Assembly: GCF_002214385.1 (NCBI RefSeq)
Contig: NZ_CP014855.1
Span: 1 to 64,000 of the forward strand
Source: Thermococcus gorgonarius
Lineage (GTDB): Archaea; Methanobacteriota_B; Thermococci; Thermococcales; Thermococcaceae
Direction of reading: 5' to 3'
Length of the DNA stretch: 64,000 nucleotides
Below the pieces are notes generated by a model, which was not told where the DNA came from, did no database searches, and worked only from the letters and a program-made list of their open reading frames with translations. A program made the position numbers and the translations under genes. This document shows positions 49,387-61,169 of the stretch, one piece after another (the stretch's first letter is position 1; every line of letters begins with the position of its first letter).

Positions 49387-50773
49387 GGAATAGAACGTCT
49401 TTCAGGTCAAAAACTAGAAAACCCTCCTCTTTGAGCTCCTCTTTCCCCTCAATCCCCCTTGCTATGAGTCCTAAAAGTCTCTTACCCCTCAGAGGGAGGA
49501 GGCTTCCCTTTCTCTCAAGATCCCTGAGTATTTTTCTTGCATCTTTAAGACTCAAATCCTTCCACTTGACCTCAAAGAGCGCCACGTTGTCCCTGTTGTA
49601 GGCGACCACGTCGATTTCTTCCCCCCTGTGCCACCAGCGGCCGACCCTGATGGGCCTGAATCCGAGGTCGATTCTCCGTACAAACTCTCTGGCTATTCTC
49701 TCGTACTCCCTCCCAACGAAGGCGGGAAAGTTCCTCTCGAGGTCACTCCTAACGTTCTCGATGTCCCCTTCCTCAAGGTGCTGGTAGTTGTGGTAAACAA
49801 AGCGGAACCAGAAGTTGAAGAACTCGTCCCTTATTGAGTAGGCGACCTTTCTCGTCTTTCTGGGATCCTCGGTTGCAGGCACTTCCCTCTTCAGGTACTC
49901 GTAGTGGTTCGTCAGCTCGCTTAGGTACTTCCCCACGGTGAGTATCTTCAGCCCGGTTCTGTCGCTTATCTCCTTCGGGGTCACGTGGCCTAAGCTAACA
50001 GCCTCGAGTATCGAGAAGTATGAGCGGTAATACCTCCCAAACTCCAGCTTCAGGACATTGAGACCTTCCTCCCTCAGTGGCGCGAACTCGTCCAGGAACA
50101 GCTTTTCAATGGTCTCAATAACGTCACCTCCGTAATAATGCCTTAGGTAAAGCAAGTAGCGTGGCATTCCGCCGAGAACGGAGTACAGTTCCACAAAATC
50201 CTTGGGGGGCACATTGATAAAGCCCTTGACGAAACCGTAAGCCTCCCAGAAGTCGAACGGCTTCAACTTCATCCACTCGTCCACCCTGCCGAAGAGCGGC
50301 TCCTTACGATCCATGAAGATGCGCTTTATCATGCCAACATAGGAACCTATCGCCAGAAGGGTGACGTTTGAAGAGTCTTTCTTGGTATCCCAGAGCCTCT
50401 GAAGGGGGGAGAAAAAGGACGGTTTGACCGACCTGAAGTTCTGGAACTCGTCGAAGACTATCACCAGCTTTTGCTCCTTGGAGAAGTCAAGCAGGAACTC
50501 CATCAACTCCTCCACAGACGAGAATTTCGGCTTTAAATAAGCCGGAAGGTAACCGGAGAGGGCACGTTTCACCTCTTCCTCAAACTCCTCAAGGAGCAGA
50601 GCCTCGTCTTTCTCACCGACAAAGAAGTAAACGCCCGGCTTACCTTTGAGGAACTGCCTGGCGAGGGCAGTCTTTCCAACCCTTCTGCGCCCATAGATGA
50701 CGGTAAAACTCGAACCAGCTCTAGAGTGAACCTCCTCAAGCTTTTCCAGCTCTCGCTCTCTATCGTAGAACAT
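49379..50773 (-). CDS. Archaeal AAA ATPase with C-terminal DUF234 nuclease-like domain
   Basis: The 464-residue protein starts FYDRERELEKLEEV with Walker A GRRRVGKTALARQF and Walker B LVIVFDEFQNF, the archaeal ATPase family common in multiple copies in Thermococcales. The C-terminal DUF234 domain has GEEIDVVAYNRDNVALFEVKW, a PD-(D/E)xK pattern. These proteins are suspected of mobile-element or defence roles; none has a firm function. A winged-helix stretch (GHVTPKEISDRTGLKILTVGKYLSEL) lies between the two domains. ATG 50773 has GGTGGG ahead. A near-perfect 17-bp palindrome at 50790-50806 overlaps its promoter, suggesting self-regulation. Confidence 0.88.
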   Translation of the reverse strand: MFYDRERELEKLEEVHSRAGSSFTVIYGRRRVGKTALARQFLKGKPGVYFFVGEKDEALLLEEFEEEVKRALSGYLPAYLKPKFSSVEELMEFLLDFSKEQKLVIVFDEFQNFRSVKPSFFSPLQRLWDTKKDSSNVTLLAIGSYVGMIKRIFMDRKEPLFGRVDEWMKLKPFDFWEAYGFVKGFINVPPKDFVELYSVLGGMPRYLLYLRHYYGGDVIETIEKLFLDEFAPLREEGLNVLKLEFGRYYRSYFSILEAVSLGHVTPKEISDRTGLKILTVGKYLSELTNHYEYLKREVPATEDPRKTRKVAYSIRDEFFNFWFRFVYHNYQHLEEGDIENVRSDLERNFPAFVGREYERIAREFVRRIDLGFRPIRVGRWWHRGEEIDVVAYNRDNVALFEVKWKDLSLKDARKILRDLERKGSLLPLRGKRLLGLIARGIEGKEELKEEGFLVFDLKDVLFLR

Positions 50774-50789
50774 ATTACCCACCAGGTAT

Positions 50790-50806
50790 ATTACTGATTC
50801 GGTAAT
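50790..50806. promoter_or_regulatory. 17-bp operator-like palindrome at the DUF234 ATPase promoter
   Basis: ATTACTGATTCGGTAAT is a palindrome with a single mismatched pair around a central base. On the minus strand it lies immediately downstream of and partly inside a TATA-like CTTAAATATTA (50803-50813), 17 bases before the ATPase ATG. The wHTH in that ATPase is a candidate ligand. Confidence 0.55.
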
Positions 50807-50830
50807 ATTTAAGGATTGTGGAAAGGGAAG

Positions 50831-53815
50831 TTAAAACTTCGGCTCTATCGCCTCAAGCTCCTTAACGAGCCCAATAGTCCTCCTCAGGATTTCAACAACT
50901 TTGTAGATGTGCTCGAGCTCATCGAGGCTCAGCTTCCTTCCCTTTCTGCCCTTGAGGTACTTCTCTATGACGCGGTAGCCGCCTATCGTGTACTCCCAGA
51001 CCTCAGGCGGGATTCCGCAGAGCTTTGTCGTCTTGTTTATCGCCACGCAGTCCTTGCCGTCGTACTTGACCTTCTCAACGGTGAGGTCGTCGCCGACCAG
51101 TTTGGGCTCGACCGGGAAGTCAACCTTCATGAGGTGGAGCTTCACGAGCTCCTCCCCGATGTCCCTGTACCTCTTAAAGGTCTCCCCCTCGTAGAGCGGT
51201 ATCCTCGGGAAGTCGAACTTGAGGAACTCCGCGTACCTCTTCCGGTACTTGGGGTCGTGCAGGACGGCATAGGCGTAGTATAGGAAGTCCTCTGGCGTTA
51301 TTTCACCGTAGCGCTTCCTGAGCTCTTCTAGGAACTCAGGTTTTAGGTTGGGCCTTCTGGTTTTGCCGTCGTCGGAGTAGAGGTAGAGGGGGAAGATATA
51401 GGACTTAGAGCCTGTCAGGTGCAACTCGGATATTGTATCAACAACAAAAACTGCATCCCACAAAAGTCTCATCTTTGGAACAATTCTCTCAGTAACAATA
51501 CCAATATTCATGTCAGCTAAAAAGTGCTTCATGACCTTAAAATGAGCTCTTCTTAGAATTTTTGGCTCGTAATACACCCATCTCCAATCAAAGGGTCTGT
51601 AGGCAAGTTTTTTGAAGTTGCTGGGCTTCATGGGGGTTCCTACAATCTTTGCCCTTCTTTCCTCAAACCGCCATCCAGAAGTTGACTCAATGTCATATTT
51701 CTCCCTTAGTTGGGCCGTGGAAACTTTAGGGTTTAAAATATCCCTGATAACTGGCTCCAAATCTTCCTTCGAAAAAGCTACAAGGGCACTATCCTTGCCT
51801 GTTTCAACTCCGGAACTATAAACTTCAAAAATCTCGTCCAGCTTTGGGAACTTGGAGTATTCCCCTTCAAGGCTGAGGTCTTTGGGCACGAAGAAGTAGT
51901 AGGGTTCCTTCGGCTCAAGCTCCTTCCACTCAACTGTTTTCCAGCTCTTGTTTCTCAAAAACTCGTACTTCTCCTCCCTTGTCGTCTTTCCTGCATCGTG
52001 GACGATCGAGTAATAGTAGATCTTGCACTCCTCTGCTTTGTGCTTCCCCTCCCTGAGCTTCACGAAGAGCGCTATGGCAACACCCTGTTTAATCTTAAAG
52101 ACATTATCATCCTGCTCACCTCTATTTGCGTTCCCATGGAGGTTAAGAATGTAGATCTCATCGAAGCTCTCCATCAGGCTCTGCCTCATTCTCCTGTGGA
52201 TAATACCGTCCAAGTAAGAATTATTAGTGATGAAGCCAACTATTCCTTTACCGTTCTGGTCTATCTTCCACTGGGCGAAACGGATAAATCCAATGTAGTA
52301 ATCTTGAATGACCCCCTTGTTCTTCTCCTGTTCCACGCTCAATCCGTGAAGGTACTCTTTCAGGAGTTCTGAACCCCAAGACTCTTCAATTTTCTTGCTC
52401 TCGTAGGGTGGGTTTCCAATGACCACGAATATCTTTGTCTCCTTCTTCACCCTGTCGGCTTCCTCGCTCTCTTTGTCCAGTGCCCTCTCAAAGAGGCCCG
52501 CCTGGCCCCTCTCCCTCATCAGGTCGAGGGCGTTGGTGAGGTAGATTTTGAACCTTTCATCGTCCTTCAGCTTTATTCCCCACTGGTTGAGCACCATCGA
52601 GAGTTTTAGGTGGGCGACTAGGTAAGGAGAAATTAGGATTTCAAAGCCGTAGATGTTGTTAAGAAGCCTCTCCTTGAGGTAGAGCTGGAATAAGGTTCCC
52701 TTGATGTTTCTATGGATTCTGTCGAGGACTCCAGCGAGGAAGGTTCCCGTTCCGGTTGCGGGGTCGAGTATTGTAACGCCATCATCCTGGAGCCTCTTGC
52801 CAAACTTCTCCTTCAGTATCTCATCGACCGAGTTGACTATGAATTCCACAACTGGAATCGGAGTGTAGTAGACTCCCTTCGACTTCCTTAAATTGGGGCT
52901 GTATTCAGCCAGAAACGTCTCGTAGAAGTGAAGGAAGGGATCAAACTCGCCGTTCCCAAAGTGGAAGCGCCTTTTAAGCTCTTCAACGTCCACGTTGTTG
53001 AGTATCGCTATGAGCTCCTCAAGGATCCATTCAAGGTAGTCCGGGAGGTCGGAGGCGATGTACTTGAATATCTCGTGGACGACGCGGAGGGACTTTGGAA
53101 CACCTCTGAATGCAACGTTCTCCCTCGTAAGCTGGCCCTCTATCATGAACCTTGCCATGAAGAGGCCGTAAACAACCGTCTGGGCGTATGCATCCGCGAA
53201 CTCGCTCTTCTTCATGCCGCTCATCAGATGCTCCTTAAAAGCCTGATAGAGGTACTGGAGCTGCTCATCCTCGTTCATATTTTCGAGAACCACATCCTTC
53301 AGGATCATGGCCCTCTTCGCGAGGATATAAGCAAGCTCCTCGGGATCTTTGATTTTTGGAACTGTAAAGCTCAGAAATCTCTGAATGAGCCGGTTGAACT
53401 TATCAACGTTCGACTCAATAAGGTTGAAGTCCTCATCGAGGAGGGAAACCTCCTCAACCTTCTCGCCCCTCTGGTAGAGAATGAAGTCGCGATAATTGGT
53501 CAGAATGAAGTTGTCCAGCCTCTCAGAATAGCGCTTGATCTGACTCTTATCCCTCTTTGGAAGCCTGTGAAGGTCAACGTTGGGAACTTTGGTCTCAATA
53601 TATCCTATTATGCCAGTCTCCGTAGATATCTTAAAGTCAGGGGCACCAAAGGTTTCCCTACTTGGCTCGTGGATTATTCTGACGTTGTACTCCTTCGAGA
53701 ACAGGCTTCTTAGGAACTCTTGAAAAACAATACGGTAAGAATACTCCGTAGTCGCACCCGCTTCATGGACTTTTTTGAGACCCTTAGAATAACCCCTTAA
53801 AACTCCTGGCTTCAT
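50831..53815 (-). CDS. Single-chain restriction-modification enzyme (type IIG-like)
   Basis: The 994-residue protein combines nuclease and N6-adenine methylase. An N-terminal PD-(D/E)xK site is visible as Asp60, Glu74 and Lys76 (APDFK ... GYIETK). The methylase core has SAM-binding motif I ILDPATGTGTFLAG near residue 347 and catalytic NPPYE near 468. The C-terminal 450 residues include a region resembling the specificity domain of type ISP enzymes (MKPSNFKKLAYRPFDWRWVYYEP). Unlike type ISP proteins, no helicase motifs lie between nuclease and methylase, so a type IIG arrangement is the best reading. It needs no separate specificity subunit. The gene has a TATA box in the region shared with vapB, and gene composition is slightly AT-rich in the middle. 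Confidence 0.88.
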   Translation of the reverse strand: MKPGVLRGYSKGLKKVHEAGATTEYSYRIVFQEFLRSLFSKEYNVRIIHEPSRETFGAPDFKISTETGIIGYIETKVPNVDLHRLPKRDKSQIKRYSERLDNFILTNYRDFILYQRGEKVEEVSLLDEDFNLIESNVDKFNRLIQRFLSFTVPKIKDPEELAYILAKRAMILKDVVLENMNEDEQLQYLYQAFKEHLMSGMKKSEFADAYAQTVVYGLFMARFMIEGQLTRENVAFRGVPKSLRVVHEIFKYIASDLPDYLEWILEELIAILNNVDVEELKRRFHFGNGEFDPFLHFYETFLAEYSPNLRKSKGVYYTPIPVVEFIVNSVDEILKEKFGKRLQDDGVTILDPATGTGTFLAGVLDRIHRNIKGTLFQLYLKERLLNNIYGFEILISPYLVAHLKLSMVLNQWGIKLKDDERFKIYLTNALDLMRERGQAGLFERALDKESEEADRVKKETKIFVVIGNPPYESKKIEESWGSELLKEYLHGLSVEQEKNKGVIQDYYIGFIRFAQWKIDQNGKGIVGFITNNSYLDGIIHRRMRQSLMESFDEIYILNLHGNANRGEQDDNVFKIKQGVAIALFVKLREGKHKAEECKIYYYSIVHDAGKTTREEKYEFLRNKSWKTVEWKELEPKEPYYFFVPKDLSLEGEYSKFPKLDEIFEVYSSGVETGKDSALVAFSKEDLEPVIRDILNPKVSTAQLREKYDIESTSGWRFEERRAKIVGTPMKPSNFKKLAYRPFDWRWVYYEPKILRRAHFKVMKHFLADMNIGIVTERIVPKMRLLWDAVFVVDTISELHLTGSKSYIFPLYLYSDDGKTRRPNLKPEFLEELRKRYGEITPEDFLYYAYAVLHDPKYRKRYAEFLKFDFPRIPLYEGETFKRYRDIGEELVKLHLMKVDFPVEPKLVGDDLTVEKVKYDGKDCVAINKTTKLCGIPPEVWEYTIGGYRVIEKYLKGRKGRKLSLDELEHIYKVVEILRRTIGLVKELEAIEPKF

Positions 53816-53908
53816 TTTATCACCAAAGAATAGAGACGCGGGGAAATATTAAAGGGTTTCCACCGCAACGTTTTTACGCTCCAGTATTCTACTATATCTG
53901 GTGAGACT
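53816..53908. promoter_or_regulatory. Divergent promoter region of RM gene and vapBC
   Basis: On the minus strand CTTTAATATTTCC is the RM gene TATA box; it is framed by GCGGGGAAA (53839-53847) and TTTCCACCGC (53859-53868), an imperfect inverted repeat. On the plus strand CGTTTTTACG (53871-53880) serves vapB, followed by CCAGTATT ... ATATCTGG (53882-53902), a second imperfect inverted repeat where VapBC autoregulation could act. Confidence 0.45.
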
Positions 53909-54133
53909 ATGGGAATCACAAAAGTAACTAGGAACTATCAAATTACTATACCAAGCGACATTAGGAAGAAGCTTGGGATTAAGGTGGGAGACGTTCTCGT
54001 CATCGAAATCGAAGACGGGAAGGCCGTGATCAAAAAGAGTGACCTTGAACTCCCCCTCCTGCCCGGAGGAAAGGGGCTGAAGGTCGAGGACATCGAGGAG
54101 GCAATAAGAAGGGGCCAAGGTGAGGAGGAGTGA
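53909..54133 (+). CDS. vapB: VapB-type antitoxin, AbrB/MazE fold
   Basis: The 74-residue protein is an AbrB-type swapped-hairpin DNA-binding domain: VTRNYQITIPSDIRKKLGIKVGD, then VIEIEDGKAVIKKSD. The C-terminal 25 residues (GGKGLKVEDIEEAIRRGQ) form the toxin-binding tail. It should neutralise the PIN toxin encoded directly after it and repress their shared promoter. GGTGAGACT precedes the ATG. The start of vapC overlaps its stop by four bases, GTGA. The gene is divergent from the RM enzyme, a frequent placement for addiction modules in defence islets. Confidence 0.92.
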   Translation: MGITKVTRNYQITIPSDIRKKLGIKVGDVLVIEIEDGKAVIKKSDLELPLLPGGKGLKVEDIEEAIRRGQGEEE

Positions 54134-54516
54134 CGGTAATAGACACCAACGTCTTCATATACTCTATCCTGAGGGATTCAGAGTTCAACGCGGAGGCAAG
54201 AAATCTTCTCGCATCTCTGGAAAAGTGGATCGTACCGAGTATCGTTCTCTACGAGCTCTACTGGTTTTTCAGGGAGGAGGGCTACAGCGGGGAAGACATC
54301 ATGAAGGTGGTCTCCTCAATATTGAACAGTCCGAGGACTAAGGTAATCTGTGATAACGGGAAGTACACAAAACGCGCGCTCGAGCTGACAAAGAACCCAA
54401 GGCACTTCAACGACATGGTGATCCTGGCAACGGCAGAGGACTTCAAAAGGCTGGCGACCTACGATAAAAGGTTAAAAAAAGATGCTGAAAAGCTGGGCAT
54501 CAAAGTTCTTCCCTAA
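54130..54516 (+). CDS. vapC: VapC-type PIN-domain toxin
   Basis: The 128-residue protein is a PIN-domain ribonuclease: [15 protein letters not shown] with the first acidic residue, VLYELYWFF with the conserved glutamate, [14 protein letters not shown] with the third acid, and [11 protein letters not shown] with the last. Such toxins cut tRNA or rRNA when the antitoxin is lost. Start GTG 54130 lies inside the vapB stop and has GAGGAGG ahead. The 3' end overlaps the FAU-1 gene by four bases on the opposite strand. All catalytic acids are present, so the toxin looks functional. Confidence 0.92.
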   Translation: MTVIDTNVFIYSILRDSEFNAEARNLLASLEKWIVPSIVLYELYWFFREEGYSGEDIMKVVSSILNSPRTKVICDNGKYTKRALELTKNPRHFNDMVILATAEDFKRLATYDKRLKKDAEKLGIKVLP

Positions 54517-55934
54517 ACCCTCTCATAAACCTCCTGCGTTATCTTGAGCACGGCGCGGTAGAGCTTCTCGCTTATCAGCCCGTCCTCGTAGTGCTCCCTG
54601 AGTTTGTCCTTGTCTATGATTTCCTTCTTTCCATCGGGCCACTTCACGATGTCTATTTCGAGGTCTATGTAACGTGCCCTATCGGGGTAGATCTCGACGG
54701 GCGTGTTGATGTTGTAGTACTCTCCTTTCAGGTTGCCGTTCTTATCGTAGTAGCGGTGGACAAACCACCATTTTCCTGCTTCGATTTCTGTTATGGCGTA
54801 GTCTCCGAACTCTATGGGGAGATCGAGTCCATCGTAGAATTTGCCGGGCTTTAGGTGTCTTTTCAGGGTTATTCTCAGGGGGTTCGTTGAGACTTCGAGT
54901 ATCTCCCCCGGCCCAAGCTTGAACCTCTGGCCATCAGGCTTGTTGTGCTCCAGGAAGAAGAGCCAGCCCTTTTTTGGCCCCTTCTGATCCAGCAAGGCGT
55001 CCCAAAAGCCCTGGTTGACCTTCATCCTTTGACTGGGGATCTTGGCGAGAATTCCCTCTGCTATTTCGACGGCAAAGCTGAACTCCAGGTCATAGGCCTT
55101 CAGCTGGTGGTGGCCGTCTATGGTTGGAACGACCCTGTTCCTTATCTCATCGAGCTTCTTCTTGGCCCCTCCCCCGAACTCGACCTCGTATATGTTCCTC
55201 CCCTCTATTATCTGATCAGGGGCCGAATACCTGTGGGCGTCTTTGAGCCTGTCTGCGAGTTTAGAAAGCCTTATGATCTCGTCTCTGAGTGTGTTCCAGT
55301 CTTTGTAGGCCGCTGCCGTTCTCCAGAGGATTCCCCATTCGCCCATATCGATGCTTAGTCCCAGTATCCTGAGCCTTTCCCTCTCGGAGTTGTCCCTTAT
55401 TTTCCTTGATATCTTAACGTGCCTCTGGCTTCCCGGTGGCTTGGGTATCAAAACGGCGTAGTCCCCGGGAACTGTGAGGGTTAGACTGAGGTGTGGAAGG
55501 AGGTTGTGCTTCTTGACCTGAACGAGAACCTCATCCCCTTCCTGGAGCCGCCTGCCTTCGTCGATGGGTATCGTTCCTATTGCACTTCCTATGTCAACGT
55601 AGATGTACTTCTCGTCCCTTTTCACAACGAGTCCCTTGTAAATTCCGTAGAGCTGGTAAGGGAGACGTCTAAAGACGACGTCTATAAACTCCTCCTCAAA
55701 TACTCTTTTTATCTCCTCAACCGCTTCCCCCGTTAGGATGACTCCGTGGTGGTCCTTTTTGTCGTAGATGTCAACGTTGAACTCGTCGTAGGTTTTCTCG
55801 ATTCCAAGCCTTTCGGCTATTTTCTGGCTCGGCTGGGCTATCTTGAAACCCCTGTCCAGGAAAAGCTTCGTCAGGGCAGTGCTGTATATTCCCCTAACTC
55901 TAACTGAAACTCCTGTGTCTGTAGACACTTTCAC
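54513..55934 (-). CDS. FAU-1-like RNase E/G and DUF402 protein
   Basis: The 473-residue protein matches Pyrococcus FAU-1. The N-terminal half is an RNase E/G-like, S1-containing region ([28 protein letters not shown], then [12 protein letters not shown]). The C-terminal half is the DUF402 domain ([43 protein letters not shown]). FAU-1 binds AU-rich RNA and takes part in 5S rRNA maturation. Likely start is GTG 55934, or the GTG two codons later behind GGGGGTGAAA. The start lies 35 bases inside the 3' end of the upstream helical protein gene, so both are probably on one mRNA. Confidence 0.87.
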   Translation of the reverse strand: MKVSTDTGVSVRVRGIYSTALTKLFLDRGFKIAQPSQKIAERLGIEKTYDEFNVDIYDKKDHHGVILTGEAVEEIKRVFEEEFIDVVFRRLPYQLYGIYKGLVVKRDEKYIYVDIGSAIGTIPIDEGRRLQEGDEVLVQVKKHNLLPHLSLTLTVPGDYAVLIPKPPGSQRHVKISRKIRDNSERERLRILGLSIDMGEWGILWRTAAAYKDWNTLRDEIIRLSKLADRLKDAHRYSAPDQIIEGRNIYEVEFGGGAKKKLDEIRNRVVPTIDGHHQLKAYDLEFSFAVEIAEGILAKIPSQRMKVNQGFWDALLDQKGPKKGWLFFLEHNKPDGQRFKLGPGEILEVSTNPLRITLKRHLKPGKFYDGLDLPIEFGDYAITEIEAGKWWFVHRYYDKNGNLKGEYYNINTPVEIYPDRARYIDLEIDIVKWPDGKKEIIDKDKLREHYEDGLISEKLYRAVLKITQEVYERV

Positions 55935-56652
55935 CCCCCCGTTTCTTCCTTTCCACTACTCCAATGAGAGTGAGTCCCTCCAGGATTTCACCGGCGTTTT
56001 TGACGCCGCTGAGCTTTTCCACGTTTCTTTCCTCAACCCACAGGAGCCCCATTCTGTGCCAGGCTTTTAGGGCATCCTCAACTTTGTGGACATCCGCGGG
56101 ATGGGCGTAGAGCCTGTATGTAAACCTTATGAGACTCTCGAGTTTTTTCTCCAAATCATCTATTTGCTCAAGTTTCCTGATTATACTGGTCGGTGGCTTT
56201 TTCTGGTTTTCGCCCTTGATGTCCATCATTTCAATGAACTCCAGTCCTTCCGCCTCTTTGGTTAGGGTTTGTATGGCCCTGGTTACTGTGTAGTCGTATA
56301 TCCTGTGGAAGTGAGTCAGTCTGTCGAGGAGAATCTTTAGTTTCGGTCTCTCAGAATAGCTGAGGGGCTTTGAGAGGACACCCATGAGCTCTTCCAGCCG
56401 GAACTTCATCTGATGTTCCACCCTCTGTACCTCCATTATAACCCCTTCGACTTCCTCTCCCAGTGGTGCCATCTCCCTGTACACCTCGCTGAGAATTCCC
56501 ATTTTTTCCCCCACTGTCGAATAGAGCCTTTTAACCAGCTCGTACATCGTGTCGGTGTTCCCCTCTTCGTAGAGCCTCGGGAAAGTGGATTCGAACTGTC
56601 TGTGGAGCAACTTCAGTTCCTCTATGAGCTCTTTGACCCTTTCGGCTTTCAT
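55900..56652 (-). CDS. Helical protein of unknown function
   Basis: The 250-residue protein is predicted almost wholly helical, with coiled-coil stretches ([56 protein letters not shown]). It ends with a region that looks like a small winged helix ([22 protein letters not shown]), which may bind DNA or RNA. No family is recognised. ATG 56652 is preferred over the far upstream start; GGGGCAAAGGAA precedes it. The 35-base overlap with the FAU-1 gene suggests coupled expression, and so a possible link to RNA processing, though this is inference. Confidence 0.65.
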   Translation of the reverse strand: MKAERVKELIEELKLLHRQFESTFPRLYEEGNTDTMYELVKRLYSTVGEKMGILSEVYREMAPLGEEVEGVIMEVQRVEHQMKFRLEELMGVLSKPLSYSERPKLKILLDRLTHFHRIYDYTVTRAIQTLTKEAEGLEFIEMMDIKGENQKKPPTSIIRKLEQIDDLEKKLESLIRFTYRLYAHPADVHKVEDALKAWHRMGLLWVEERNVEKLSGVKNAGEILEGLTLIGVVERKKRGGESVYRHRSFS

Positions 56653-56784
56653 TTCCTTTGCCCCTGATTGGGTATGGCGTTTCCCTTCATTTACTTTTCC
56701 CCAAGCATTCGGGTTCTTTGATAAACAATCATGTTTTCCCAAAACATTTTTTTAAGCTGAGGGATTAATCACCCCGGTGTTACC

Positions 56785-57711
56785 ATGGTGCTCTACGACC
56801 GCTTCGGAAGGCCAGTGACGAACCTCAGGATCTCGCTCACGCAGGACTGCAACTTCCGCTGCTTCTTCTGCCATAGGGAAGGTCAGAGATTTAACGTTAG
56901 GAATGAGATGACACCAGAGGAGATAGAGAGGCTCGTTAGAATAGCGTCGCGCCTTGGCATTAAGAAGGTCAAGCTGACCGGCGGCGAGCCTACCGTTCGG
57001 AGTGACATTCTGGAGATAGTTAAGCGTATAAAGCCCTACGTGGCCGATTTAAGCATGACAACCAACGGGAGCAGGCTAAAAGAGCTTGCAAAGCCCCTTG
57101 CAAAGGCCGGCCTCGATCGCGTTAACGTTTCCCTCCACAGCCTCCGGAGAGACGTGTATAAACAAATAACGGGCGTTGACATGCTGGAAACTGTTCTTGA
57201 GGGTATCGAGGAGGCGGTAAAATACCTCAGCCCGGTTAAGCTCAACATGACTGTCATGAAGGGCCTGAACGAGGGCGAGATATGGGACATGGTGAACTTC
57301 GCGGCTAAAACTGGAACGATACTCCAGCTCATCGAGCTTGAAGCTCCAAAGGAAATGACCGGGACAGCCTTCTTCCGGAAGTACTTCTACCCCCTCAAGC
57401 CCGTTGAGAGGGAGCTTGAGAAGAGGGCCTTGGAGACGCGCGAGAGGAGGATGCACAGGCGGAAGAAGTACTTCATCCCGACCGACTACGGCATTGCCGA
57501 GGTCGAGGTTGTTAGAGCGATGCACAATACAGTCTTCTGCGCCAACTGCACGCGCTTGAGGGTGACTTCCAACGGCATGTTCAAGACCTGCCTGCTGAGA
57601 AACGACGACCTGATAGATTTCCTGACCGCAATGAGGAATGGGGCAAGCGATGCGGAGATAGCTGAGATTTTCAAGAAAGCCGTTCTCATGCGCGAGCCCT
57701 ACTGGAGGTAA
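56785..57711 (+). CDS. moaA: GTP 3',8-cyclase MoaA (molybdopterin synthesis)
   Basis: The 308-residue radical-SAM enzyme has both clusters of MoaA: Cys22, Cys26 and Cys29 in DCNFRCFFC, and a C-terminal set in [18 protein letters not shown] (CxxCx13C). [12 protein letters not shown] and TTNGSRL are the usual SAM-contact loops. It converts GTP to 3',8-cyclo-7,8-dihydro-GTP, the first step of molybdenum/tungsten cofactor assembly, needed for the tungsten oxidoreductases of Thermococcales. The protein ends PYWR, without the terminal Gly-Gly found in bacterial MoaA. GTGTTACC is close upstream but no strong ribosome binding site is seen; TTTTTTTAAGC at about 56747 may be the TATA box of a leaderless mRNA. 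Confidence 0.93.
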   Translation: MVLYDRFGRPVTNLRISLTQDCNFRCFFCHREGQRFNVRNEMTPEEIERLVRIASRLGIKKVKLTGGEPTVRSDILEIVKRIKPYVADLSMTTNGSRLKELAKPLAKAGLDRVNVSLHSLRRDVYKQITGVDMLETVLEGIEEAVKYLSPVKLNMTVMKGLNEGEIWDMVNFAAKTGTILQLIELEAPKEMTGTAFFRKYFYPLKPVERELEKRALETRERRMHRRKKYFIPTDYGIAEVEVVRAMHNTVFCANCTRLRVTSNGMFKTCLLRNDDLIDFLTAMRNGASDAEIAEIFKKAVLMREPYWR

Positions 57712-57754
57712 AGTTTTTGAGGGATGGCTTCTAACTTCTTCCCGGGGAGGAGGT

Positions 57755-59657
<1,903 letters not shown>

Positions 59658-59661
59658 GAAA

Positions 59662-61164
59662 TCACTTCTTCAAAAAGTCGAAGAGCGTTGCCTGCTTGCC
59701 CTTTTTCTTTTCTTCTTTTTTCCTGCCGACTGCTTCAATTTCCTTCGTTGCCTTTTCAAGTTCCTCCTCGCTTATTTCCTCTTCAGTCTCTTCCTGGACT
59801 TCTTCTGTCGTCTCTTCGGCTTCCTCTATCTCCTCTCCCTCTTCGGTTGTTTCAACCTCTTCGAACTCTTTTCTGATCTCTCTGGCTCTTGCCTCAAGCT
59901 CACCCTCCTTCTTGAGCTTCTTCTCGATGTTCATGCTCTTGGCCCATATCGTCTTGGCCTTCTCTTTGTCACCTACTATGAACTCGACCTCCTTCAAATC
60001 AAGGTCAAGGTAGACAACGAAGTGGGCTGCCATCTCCGAGTTGTTCTCAAAGATGGCTTTGAGGTAGTTGAGGGTCTCCAATGCTTCGAGCTTGGCCATG
60101 TGCATTTCTTTCATAATTTTCTTGACCACGGAATCCCTGAGCGTTCTCTCCTCCTTGCTTTCGGTGAGTATCTTTATCGTCTTCGGCGGGTAGATTTTGA
60201 CGAAACCTTTCTTCTTGACGCCTGCAACGGCAACTCCTGCCGTCATCATGTCCGTTGCATACTTCCAGAGGGAATACGCTCCGGTTCTCTGGGCTCTTCC
60301 AAGGTAGATGTCCGCCCTGCTTAGTGCTTCATATGCCCTTGCTATGTCCTCCGGCCGGTAATAGACGTAGGGGATGTTCTCGTCTATCCACTGGAGAAGT
60401 TCATCTGGAAACATATCAACGCCAAGAACAGCTATCTTAGCTTTTTTAGCGTTATCGGTGGCGAAAACCTGTGCAAGAGCCTGAAAGACGCTCTTTTCTA
60501 CGTCTCGGTAGGCCAGAACTTCCTTCGCGTCCTCAACTCCACCGGTAACTACAGTCTGGAGGTCGTTGATAGCAGCCCTTAGATCGCCGTTGGAGCGTTT
60601 GGCTATTTCGTAAAGTATTTCCTTCGGAACCGTTTTGCCTTCCATCTTGAGGATCCTGATTAGGGCCTTAATGATGTCCCTCTGGGTTAGTCTCTTGTAC
60701 TCGACTATCTGCGCTTTGTCGCGTATCTCCCTTGGAACCTCCCAGTAGTGGTTGGCGGCCATTATTATCGGGTTCTTGGCTTTGTCAATGAGCTTGGCTA
60801 TCTCTTTTGCACCGCTTGGCTCTATGTTGTCCGCTTCGTCGAGAAAGATTAGCTTCCTGTGCTTTCCGAGGATGTCCATCGTGTAAGCTGCCTGAACATA
60901 GCGTTCGATCATCGTGTAAGTTCTCTCGTCGCTCGCGTTGAGCTCTATCACCTCGAAGCCGTACTCGTTGGCTAGGGCATATACTGTGGTTGTCTTCCCG
61001 CTCCCGGGCGGGCCGGCAAGGATCAGGGCTTTCTTCTTTGGAGGATTGCCATGAAGCCAGGCCTCGACCCATGCTCTGACCTGTTCTATTGCCTTCTCCT
61101 GATTGACTATTTCGCTGAGCTTTCTCGGGCGATACTTCTCGACCCAGGGGGCTTCCCTCGGCAT
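59662..61164 (-). CDS. rfcL: Replication factor C large subunit
   Basis: The 500-residue clamp-loader subunit has [20 protein letters not shown], Walker [11 protein letters not shown], Walker [12 protein letters not shown] and [13 protein letters not shown] sensor 2. A long acidic, Glu-rich segment (about 420-480) is followed by the PCNA-binding PIP box [10 protein letters not shown] at the extreme C-terminus. With the small subunit it loads PCNA onto primed DNA. It starts at ATG 61164, six bases after the rfcS stop, so the two are cotranscribed. No intein interrupts the Walker A region. Confidence 0.96.
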   Translation of the reverse strand: MPREAPWVEKYRPRKLSEIVNQEKAIEQVRAWVEAWLHGNPPKKKALILAGPPGSGKTTTVYALANEYGFEVIELNASDERTYTMIERYVQAAYTMDILGKHRKLIFLDEADNIEPSGAKEIAKLIDKAKNPIIMAANHYWEVPREIRDKAQIVEYKRLTQRDIIKALIRILKMEGKTVPKEILYEIAKRSNGDLRAAINDLQTVVTGGVEDAKEVLAYRDVEKSVFQALAQVFATDNAKKAKIAVLGVDMFPDELLQWIDENIPYVYYRPEDIARAYEALSRADIYLGRAQRTGAYSLWKYATDMMTAGVAVAGVKKKGFVKIYPPKTIKILTESKEERTLRDSVVKKIMKEMHMAKLEALETLNYLKAIFENNSEMAAHFVVYLDLDLKEVEFIVGDKEKAKTIWAKSMNIEKKLKKEGELEARAREIRKEFEEVETTEEGEEIEEAEETTEEVQEETEEEISEEELEKATKEIEAVGRKKEEKKKGKQATLFDFLKK

Positions 61165-61169
61165 AGCTA

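Noticed and set aside
52928-53713. 261-codon plus-strand frame inside the RM enzyme gene
   Set aside because: Antisense to an intact nuclease-methylase; composition is typical of a shadow frame.
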